A DNA stretch of 5,492 nucleotides. Source: JAOAJF01 sp046295675 (lineage in GTDB: Archaea > Micrarchaeota > Micrarchaeia > Anstonellales > Anstonellaceae). The stretch spans positions 1-5,492 of the forward strand of contig JBKBMW010000044.1 of NCBI GenBank assembly GCA_046295675.1. Reading direction: 5' to 3'. Positions 1 to 4,777 of the stretch are shown here, piece after piece. A model generated the notes under the pieces. The model was not told where the DNA came from, ran no database searches, and saw only the letters and a program-made list of their open reading frames with translations. How positions within the stretch are numbered: the first letter of the stretch is position 1; each line of letters starts with the position of its first letter. Position numbers and translations under genes: made by a program.

Positions 1-145
1 GCTGCACGAAATCGAATATAAAAGCTTCAAAAACGCATGCAACTATTTTTCAAACAGTGAAGAAGAAGCAAAAAAAAATCCAATTCAAATAAAAAATGTG
101 ATAATTAAAATAAAAAAAGAAAATCCAAAGCAAGAGGTGAAACAA
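1..145 (+). other. Upstream region of orc1 with an uninterrupted in-frame reading frame
   Basis: The reading frame of orc1 has no stop codon back to base 2, so these bases could encode an N-terminal extension or the end of a fused upstream domain. The only in-frame start upstream of the ATG at 146 is a GTG at 98. Codons in the first 60 bases use more C-ending triplets (CAC, ATC, AGC, TTC, AAC, TGC) than the rest of the gene. A second frame is also open from the edge to a TAA at 90-92 and gives a lysine-rich tail, so an upstream gene could instead end there. Bases 71-125 are extremely A-rich and could hold the orc1 promoter. I cannot decide between these readings from the window. Confidence 0.4.
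134..140 (+). promoter_or_regulatory. Shine-Dalgarno site supporting the orc1 start at 146
   Basis: GAGGTGA is a seven-base match to the archaeal anti-Shine-Dalgarno complement (GGAGGTGAT). It lies five bases before the ATG at 146-148. No comparable site precedes the GTG at 98, so this site favours the internal ATG as the translation start of orc1. Confidence 0.6.
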
Positions 146-1168
146 ATGCCTGAAGGCGCAAGCGAAAATAGGGAAAAAGAAATAAGAGAAATAGCATACA
201 TTTTAAAAGATGCTGAATTTGGAAAATCACCAGCAAATTTACTTTTTGTAGGTAAACCAGGCACAGGGAAAACAACCATTGCAAAATATTTGCTAAACCA
301 ATTAAAAGAAGTAAGTTCAAAGCCATTTGATATCTATATTAATTGTTGGGAGACATCTACTCGTTTTGGTATTTTAAATAAAATAATAACTGAACTTGGC
401 GGAATGATGCCAAGAAGAGGAATTGCTGCAGATGAGGTTTTAGCAAGAATATCTGAATTTATAAAAAAAGAGGAAAACATAGTTATTGTTATATTAGATG
501 AAATAGACAGGCTTTTGGCAAATGGGGAAGAAGGAGTGTTATATGACTTAGCAAGAGCAAAGGAGTTGTTTGGGATAAAAATTTCATTAATAGGAATAAC
601 TAACTTGGAAAATTTTGCATCCAATCTGGATTTAAGAATTGCATCATCCATTATTCATTATTCAATTAAATTTGAACCATATACCTCAATTGAATTAAAA
701 CAAATATTAAAGGAAAGAGCTAAATTAGCTCTTTGGCAATCGGCTTATAATGATGATGTAATAGGACTTTGTGCTGCTATTGCTGCTAAAGCTGGAGGAG
801 ATGCAAGATTTGCTATTCATCTTTTATGGGCAAGTGCAAAAAAAGCAGAGGATGAAAATAGACAAAAAATTTTAATTGATGATGTCTATAGTTCAAGAGA
901 TAAATCCTTGGCTTATGCAAAAACTCCTTTAGCAAGAAAAGTGCAAAATTTAGATGAATTTGATAAAACAATAATCAGTACTATCGTGGAATCAGATGAA
1001 GGTGTTAGCTCTGGAAAAATCTATCAGAAATTAAATGCTTCTCCATCAGAACAAAGAACAATTAGAAATAGATTAGAGCGTTTAGAAAAGGAGGGTTTGG
1101 TTATTTCAAAAGAAATAACTTTTAACAGTGGGGGGAAAACAAGAATTTGGAAAGTAAAAACAGATTAA
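146..1168 (+). CDS. orc1/cdc6: Orc1/Cdc6-type replication initiator, AAA+ ATPase with winged-helix domain
   Basis: Archaeal Orc1/Cdc6 proteins bind replication origins and help load the MCM helicase. Numbering here counts from the alternative GTG at 98 (356 residues); the ATG at 146 is residue 17 and gives 340 residues. Walker A is GKPGTGKT (52-59) and Walker B is VILDEID (131-137). Sensor 1 is the TN at 168-169, followed by LDLRIASS (box VII, R180) and FEPYTSIEL. Sensor 2 is GGDAR (233-237). The segment MPRRGIAADE (104-113) is also typical of the family. Residues about 285-355 form a C-terminal winged-helix DNA-binding domain. The N-terminal PEGASENREKEI corresponds to the family's usual YVPxxLPHRE region. 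I chose ATG 146 for its strong Shine-Dalgarno site, but a GTG at 98 or a start beyond the window edge remains possible. At 340-356 residues it is slightly shorter than most family members. The assignment is very secure. Being near an origin is common for this gene, but I see no clear origin repeats here. Confidence 0.95.
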   Translation: MPEGASENREKEIREIAYILKDAEFGKSPANLLFVGKPGTGKTTIAKYLLNQLKEVSSKPFDIYINCWETSTRFGILNKIITELGGMMPRRGIAADEVLARISEFIKKEENIVIVILDEIDRLLANGEEGVLYDLARAKELFGIKISLIGITNLENFASNLDLRIASSIIHYSIKFEPYTSIELKQILKERAKLALWQSAYNDDVIGLCAAIAAKAGGDARFAIHLLWASAKKAEDENRQKILIDDVYSSRDKSLAYAKTPLARKVQNLDEFDKTIISTIVESDEGVSSGKIYQKLNASPSEQRTIRNRLERLEKEGLVISKEITFNSGGKTRIWKVKTD

Positions 1169-1199
1169 TAACTTAATTATATTTTTTCAAATTCTTTTT
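1154..1199. terminator. Overlapping T-tracts at the convergent gene ends
   Basis: The two stop codons (TAA at 1166-1168 on +, TAA at 1177-1179 on -) are separated by 8 bases. On the + strand, T-runs follow orc1 at 1182-1187 and 1195-1199. On the minus strand, a T5 run (A5 at 1156-1160 on +) follows the endonuclease gene. Archaeal transcription termination is driven largely by oligo-T tracts, so each gene probably ends its transcript inside the 3' end of the other. I see no hairpin. This is an inference from base runs in an AT-rich sequence. Confidence 0.3.
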
Positions 1200-2007
1200 G
1201 TAAAAGAATAGCATCTTTTTCTAATAAAGGAGACTCACAGATTATTGTACCCTCATAACCTCCGTTCTTTAAAACTTTCAACAAAGGTTTAAATGGCGGG
1301 GAGTTTGATGAAATTGGAAGATGTTTTTTCTCTCCCTTTTCATTAAATTCAATTCCACTAAAATGTATATGTAAATTTTTAGAAAATTTCTCCCCTAATC
1401 TTTTTTCTCCAAAATCCAAGATTTTTCTATAATCGTCTTCGTTTTTTATAAGTTGAATTCTTGCATGGTAATGTGCAAAGTCAATAACTGGAATAAGGTG
1501 GTCTAATCCAAAATATTCAGCCAAAGAAATTATTTCTTCCAAATCTCCATAAGCAGATTTTTTTCCAGTTAATTCTGGTCCCAATAAAAAATTAAATTTT
1601 CTTTCCTGTGCTTTTGAAATCAATTCCTCATAAGCCTGTTGAACAAGTTTTTTACATATCTCCTTTGGATTGTTTTGATAAAAACCAGTATGAATAACTA
1701 TTGGCTTTGCATTTAAATAATGCGAGATTGTTATAGAATCAAAAATATGTTTTAAAGAATTTTTAACAACTTGTTGTTTAAAGGAGCAAAGATTAATATA
1801 ATATGGGGCATGTACTGATAGACTAACTCCAACTTCTTTGGAAGTTTGGCCACATAACTTTGCTGCCTCTTGTTGCATTTTTACTCCATGTACAAATTCT
1901 ACCTCCATAGATTTAAGAGAAAGACTTGCGCATGTTATTATTCCTTCTTTTGTAGAATGCGAAGGTGAGGATATAGGCACCCCTGCTGGACCAAATCTTA
2001 TTTTCAT
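1177..2007 (-). CDS. nfo: Endonuclease IV-family (AP endonuclease) TIM-barrel protein
   Basis: Endonuclease IV cuts DNA 5' to abasic sites in base excision repair using a trinuclear zinc centre in a TIM barrel. Counting from a possible GTG at 2016 (279 residues), the residues fall almost exactly on E. coli Nfo numbering. They are H69 (SVHAPY), H109 (VIHTG), E148 (GPELTGK), D179 and H182 (VIDFAHYHA), H216 (LHIHFSG), H232 and E261 (ICESP). The E. coli third-zinc ligand D229 corresponds to K230 here, within EKKHLP, so one ligand looks changed. I prefer the ATG at 2007 (276 residues, starting MKIRFGP) because GTGA lies five bases upstream. The GTG at 2016 has no such site and overlaps the upstream stop. 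It is the last gene of the minus-strand membrane-protein cluster, 8 bases after the polytopic protein. A sugar isomerase of the same fold is the alternative, but the ligand set favours the nuclease family; activity is unproven. Confidence 0.82.
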   Translation of the reverse strand: MKIRFGPAGVPISSPSHSTKEGIITCASLSLKSMEVEFVHGVKMQQEAAKLCGQTSKEVGVSLSVHAPYYINLCSFKQQVVKNSLKHIFDSITISHYLNAKPIVIHTGFYQNNPKEICKKLVQQAYEELISKAQERKFNFLLGPELTGKKSAYGDLEEIISLAEYFGLDHLIPVIDFAHYHARIQLIKNEDDYRKILDFGEKRLGEKFSKNLHIHFSGIEFNEKGEKKHLPISSNSPPFKPLLKVLKNGGYEGTIICESPLLEKDAILLQKEFEKI

Positions 2008-2015
2008 TTTTTTCA

Positions 2016-3011
2016 CTAGATTTTATCAAAAATATCTATTTTAAATTCTGAACCAAGTATAGAAGCAAGCTGATATATAAAAATAATTGTTGTAATCATA
2101 CAAAGGGCTACGAAAACATAACTATAAAGTTGCATAATTGCCAGAAATTGATTTGAAACTATTAGAGCATTAGATACATTAGCAGCCAAATCTTTTTTTG
2201 CTAAGTTAAAAATCAAACTGATAATTTCATTTTCCTTTTCCCAGTCTATTTGAGGAAAAGGAGCAACTATAGCCGATATCTTTGTTAGAGAGTCTAAAAG
2301 ATTTTTATTTATTGTGTTCAAATGATTTTGCTCAATTCCAAATGCAAGCATTAGGAGTGGGTAGAATATATAAAATCCAATTGCCCCAGCTAAAATTGCT
2401 CCGCCAACCTTTCTTGTCATAAAAAACATCCTTAACAATAACCCCAATGGAAGGAATAAGGAAAATCCGCTTTGAGCTATAAAAAACAAAAATTCTTTTT
2501 GGGTTTCTAACAACAAGCCAGTGTTAAGCAAATTAAAGGCAATCGAACTAAAATGCCCGGCTGCATATTCTAAAGAAGAAAGAGGTGTAGCATCAATTAC
2601 ATTTAATCTTATCTTAACTGAAGCTAATGAGGCAAGAGAAGAGGAGGTAGAATAAAGATAATTCACTGTTTGATAAATCAAGGTAGTAGCCATATCTTGT
2701 TTACATAGGCTAGCACTAATAAAAGTAGGAAGAGAGGGATAAGAACAATTCTGAAGATAGGCTTGATCTACTAATGAACTTGCTAAAACAGATAAAGATG
2801 CAGAACCAGATACTAGCACTCCTAACAAAGCAGCATTAATTATTGCTTGGACTAATTCTTCTACTCCCCAACTCAAAATTTTCTTTGAACGAATTATTTG
2901 TGATAAACCAATTGCAAAGCCAGCTAAAATAATGGAGATAATAACTAAGTTTATCCCAAGATCATAAGCAGATGGGATTAAATTTTGTCCTTCTAAAAGT
3001 GAAGTCCCCAT
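2016..3011 (-). CDS. Polytopic membrane protein, VirB6/TrbL/CedA-like candidate
   Basis: This is a 331-residue membrane protein with likely helices near residues 18-40, 52-80, 150-168, 172-196, 202-225 and 283-318. The central stretch combines PLGLLLR (188-194), TRKVGG (199-204) and a Pro in the following helix. I associate this pattern with archaeal polytopic proteins related to the VirB6/CedA class, but that is from memory and not a search. C89 and C103 lie in the loop after the second helix and could form a disulfide outside the cell. Residues 18-37 and W48 match the pilin-like protein encoded just upstream, without gaps. Its ATG at 3011 comes 7 bases after that gene's stop, and its TAG ends 8 bases before the endonuclease ATG. 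VirB6-type proteins form the inner-membrane channel of type IV secretion systems; CedA is proposed to do the same in archaeal DNA import. That it is an integral membrane protein is sure; the role is inferred from architecture and gene order. Confidence 0.6.
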   Translation of the reverse strand: MGTSLLEGQNLIPSAYDLGINLVIISIILAGFAIGLSQIIRSKKILSWGVEELVQAIINAALLGVLVSGSASLSVLASSLVDQAYLQNCSYPSLPTFISASLCKQDMATTLIYQTVNYLYSTSSSLASLASVKIRLNVIDATPLSSLEYAAGHFSSIAFNLLNTGLLLETQKEFLFFIAQSGFSLFLPLGLLLRMFFMTRKVGGAILAGAIGFYIFYPLLMLAFGIEQNHLNTINKNLLDSLTKISAIVAPFPQIDWEKENEIISLIFNLAKKDLAANVSNALIVSNQFLAIMQLYSYVFVALCMITTIIFIYQLASILGSEFKIDIFDKI

Positions 3012-3018
3012 AAAAACC

Positions 3019-3264
3019 TTAGACTAGAAAAGTTTTAGAAGTGGAAGCAATTGTTTCTGCTGCTCCTGTTAAAGCTGCAACAACTATTCCTCCAATAAAT
3101 AATCCCATTGCCACTGTTTGCCATTGCCCTCTGTTTGTTGCAGGTTGTGTGTAAGATAAACCAAAGGTTAAACCTGCCAATATAATTAAAATAATTGCAA
3201 TGTTTGGGCCTAATTCCAATAAAATATTCTTAATATTTCCTATAAAATTCACAATTTCAGGCAT
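3019..3264 (-). CDS. Small two-helix membrane protein, VirB2/CedA1-like pilin candidate
   Basis: The product is 81 residues from the ATG at 3264; an in-frame TTG at 3279 would add five residues and overlap the upstream gene. I prefer the ATG because GTGA lies four bases before it and it follows the upstream stop by 4 bases. Numbering from the TTG, a short amphipathic N-terminus (7-23) leads to helix 1 (about 25-42, with NIAIILIILAG). A polar loop containing R50 and W53 follows, then a Gly/Ala-rich helix 2 (about 55-75). This two-helix hairpin with a short polar, positively charged loop is the layout of conjugative pilins (VirB2/TrbC/TraA) and of archaeal CedA1. There is no class III signal peptide, so a type IV pilin or archaellin is unlikely. 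There is also no mid-membrane acidic residue as in ATP synthase subunit c. The gene sits directly before the VirB6-like gene, as cedA1 precedes cedA. The function is inferred. Confidence 0.6.
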   Translation of the reverse strand: MPEIVNFIGNIKNILLELGPNIAIILIILAGLTFGLSYTQPATNRGQWQTVAMGLFIGGIVVAALTGAAETIASTSKTFLV

Positions 3265-3268
3265 AACC

Positions 3269-3838
3269 TCACTTCTCAATTCTGTTTATTATAAACACAT
3301 AAAGTATTGATCCTAAAACTGCTAAAAAAACCGATGAGAAAACCAAAATAAAGCTGGCGACAATAAGCCCTATTGGAGTGGGAAGAAAATTTTGTATTGC
3401 AACTCCAAATGGTTTAAAGTTTTCAAATCCAAATCCAAGAATTAATAAAATAATAGAAGGAATTAAAGAACCTAAAAGAGAAGACAAAAATGCCACTGCT
3501 ACTGAAAGTTTCATATCAAAAAATTTTGCTGCTTGCACTTTTTCTAAAACTAACGGGGCTAATATTCCAATTATTACTGGAAGGATGCATATTACTGGAA
3601 AATAAAAAAATATTGAAACATCGTTTGCTTCAGATAAATTGAAATAAATGTTTAATACACCGATAAGAAGAATAAAAAAGGTTAAAAGAAGAGTACCTGG
3701 AATTGAGCTTACCAAAACTTCAAGTATAGCTCTTAAAAAATTATTTTTTATACCCTTAAAAATTGGTTCTGTCAAAATAGCCATATAATGATAAAAAAAA
3801 GGAGATTTAAAAATTTTCCCTTTTTTCTTCCTATCCAT
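3269..3838 (-). CDS. Unrecognised four-helix membrane protein, first gene of the transfer-like cluster
   Basis: I do not recognise this 189-residue protein. It opens with a basic segment (MDRKKKGKIFKS), a region (20-40) that could lie along the membrane, then about four membrane helices near 45-66, 76-97, 109-135 and 153-184. It ends with the short basic tail INRIEK. The stretch EKVQAAKFFDMK (99-110) between helices 2 and 3 is a charged loop. Several Pro residues lie in or beside helices (P47, P81, P87, P95, P127). The ATG at 3838 has no Shine-Dalgarno site and follows TATA-like sequence, as expected for the first gene of a transcript, perhaps leaderless. Its TGA is 4 bases before the pilin-like ATG, so it is probably co-transcribed and could be an accessory subunit of the same machine. 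A small transporter or an unrelated membrane protein is equally compatible with the sequence alone. Confidence 0.75.
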   Translation of the reverse strand: MDRKKKGKIFKSPFFYHYMAILTEPIFKGIKNNFLRAILEVLVSSIPGTLLLTFFILLIGVLNIYFNLSEANDVSIFFYFPVICILPVIIGILAPLVLEKVQAAKFFDMKLSVAVAFLSSLLGSLIPSIILLILGFGFENFKPFGVAIQNFLPTPIGLIVASFILVFSSVFLAVLGSILYVFIINRIEK

Positions 3839-3850
3839 TTTCTCATATTC

Positions 3851-3863
3851 TTTATAATATAAG
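3851..3863 (-). promoter_or_regulatory. Candidate TATA box for the membrane-protein cluster
   Basis: On the minus strand these bases read CTTATATTATAAA. The centre is about 19 bases before the ATG at 3838, a little close for a standard archaeal TATA box driving a leaderless transcript. A second TATA-like element (CTATATAG, 3904-3911 region) lies further upstream and would give a leader of roughly 40 bases. The surrounding sequence is AT-rich, so chance matches are likely, but this is the only sizeable gap before the cluster and some promoter is expected here. Confidence 0.35.
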
Positions 3864-3909
3864 TAGATCTTAGAATTTCATTAAAATTGATTACTTTTTA
3901 TTTCTATAT

Positions 3910-3923
3910 AGCTATAGATAGCT
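3910..3923. repeat. Small inverted repeat in the intergenic region, possible operator
   Basis: AGCTATAGATAGCT is a perfect 6-base inverted repeat with a 2-base spacer. It overlaps a second palindrome, TATAGCTATA (3907-3916). It lies in the 122-base gap between the coiled-coil gene and the membrane-protein cluster, 72-85 bases before the ATG of the first cluster gene. No T-run follows on the minus strand, so it does not look like a terminator for the upstream gene. It could be a regulator-binding site or a chance AT-rich palindrome. The rest of the gap (3839-3960) shows no reading frame or RNA gene that I can support. Confidence 0.35.
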
Positions 3924-3960
3924 TTTTGGTTCTTTTAACTCCTTGTCCCTGTATCCCTTT

Positions 3961-4734
3961 TTATATTGATTGAACTGCTCTTACAAACCTGTCAAAATAT
4001 TCCTGATAGTATTCTCTTCCCTTTCCTTGATGTTTTTTATAGTATTGCCTAGAAGCCTCACTAATATAAAAGCAAGCCTCTCCATATGCTACTCTAAGTG
4101 CAGCTAAAGATTGTTCATCATATGCTTCCAGTAAAAGAAGATTATATAAATCCTGTAATTGTGCCAATGCTTTTTGACCTGTTTTTGTTAATTGATTTCT
4201 CCTTGTTTCAAAATTTAACCAAGCAAGAATTCTCCTTATAAGTAAAATCAATGCTCTTTTTACTTTTTCCAAAGCCGAGTATTTCTTAATAGTAGTCTGT
4301 TGCACTAATCCAGTTTCAATTCCTTTTTTCAATTCTATTTTTTTCTTTAAATTTTCCTCTAAATTTTTATTTATTTGTTTGCTTATAGAATACCTCTGCA
4401 AGGCAATATCTGGAGAAACAAAAAAAGGCGAAATCTTGGATTTTTTTGCTTTAAGCAATATCTTTGAAGCCTTTAGAAGTGCTTTTTGAAGTCTTTTGTC
4501 ACCTTCTTTTAAGGTTTTATTTATAGCTGTACTGCTTTCTTCCTGCAATTGCTCAAATTTTTTAGATGTTTTTTTAACATGTTTAATCAACATCTTGTTT
4601 GCATTTTTTACTTCTTGATCTACTTCTAGCCCAATCTCTTTTACTTTTTTACTAACCTTTGGAATAAAAGTTTGAAAATAATTTCTCTTTTTTTCTTTCT
4701 CTATTTTATGCCTTCTTATCATGGACTTTTGCAA
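3961..4734 (-). CDS. Unrecognised lysine-rich helical protein with probable coiled coil
   Basis: I do not recognise this protein (257 residues from a TTG at 4734; the frame extends back to a TTG at 4761, 266 residues). Numbering from 4761, residues 15-110 are very rich in Lys and Glu with heptad-like hydrophobic spacing, suggesting a long helix or coiled coil. A break at SPFFVSPDIALQ (111-122) is followed by a second charged helix (125-160). An amphipathic hydrophobic stretch, ALILLIRRILAWLNF (170-184), is too interrupted by Arg to be a clear membrane span but could dock to a membrane. The C-terminal part (190-266) looks like a helical bundle rich in Tyr and Ala, ending EYFDRFVRAVQSI. The TTG at 4734 is preferred because a strong AGGTGAT site ends four bases before it; ATGs at 4740 and 4722 are badly spaced from that site. 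It lies 43 bases after pyrG and may be co-transcribed with it. Confidence 0.7.
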   Translation of the reverse strand: MQKSMIRRHKIEKEKKRNYFQTFIPKVSKKVKEIGLEVDQEVKNANKMLIKHVKKTSKKFEQLQEESSTAINKTLKEGDKRLQKALLKASKILLKAKKSKISPFFVSPDIALQRYSISKQINKNLEENLKKKIELKKGIETGLVQQTTIKKYSALEKVKRALILLIRRILAWLNFETRRNQLTKTGQKALAQLQDLYNLLLLEAYDEQSLAALRVAYGEACFYISEASRQYYKKHQGKGREYYQEYFDRFVRAVQSI

Positions 4735-4738
4735 AAGC

Positions 4739-4745
4739 ATCACCT
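4739..4745 (-). promoter_or_regulatory. Shine-Dalgarno site that points to a TTG start
   Basis: On the minus strand these bases read AGGTGAT, a seven-base match to the archaeal Shine-Dalgarno consensus. It overlaps the GTG at 4743 and the ATG at 4740, so it cannot serve either. It lies 4 bases before TTG 4734 and 16 bases before ATG 4722. The spacing therefore favours the TTG as the start of the coiled-coil gene. T-rich sequence just upstream (4746-4776) could combine the end of the pyrG transcript with a TATA-like element (TTTATTTTATAA). Confidence 0.5.
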
Positions 4746-4777
4746 TATAAAATAAAACCAAATAAAATCTTTAAAAC

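Noticed and set aside
1..145. Replication origin with ORB-type repeats next to orc1
   Set aside because: No repeated GC-containing origin-box sequences are visible on either strand in the short upstream region present; the A-rich stretch alone is not evidence.
85..651. Minus-strand open frames opposite the 5' half of orc1 (85-279, 105-326, 334-651)
   Set aside because: They lie antisense to a gene with clear AAA+ motifs, have Ser/Phe/Ile-rich products typical of antisense frames, and show no recognisable domain.
1130..1135. Run of six G in orc1 as a programmed frameshift site
   Set aside because: The zero frame continues through the end of the winged-helix domain (SGGKTRIWKVK), so no shift is needed to explain the protein.
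1838..2044. Plus-strand 68-codon frame opposite the endonuclease gene start
   Set aside because: It is antisense to a well-supported gene and the product has no recognisable features.
3019..3279. Small membrane protein as type IV pilin/archaellin or ATP synthase subunit c
   Set aside because: There is no class III signal peptide cleavage site before a single hydrophobic helix, and no mid-membrane carboxylate in the second helix; the only Glu near helix 2 is at its end.
3378..3605. Plus-strand 75-codon frame opposite the four-helix membrane protein
   Set aside because: It is a shadow of the antisense membrane-protein gene; no ribosome site or family was seen.
3907..3923. Palindromic region as an intrinsic terminator of the coiled-coil gene
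   Set aside because: On the minus strand the hairpin is short, AT-rich and followed by A-rich sequence and not by a T-run.
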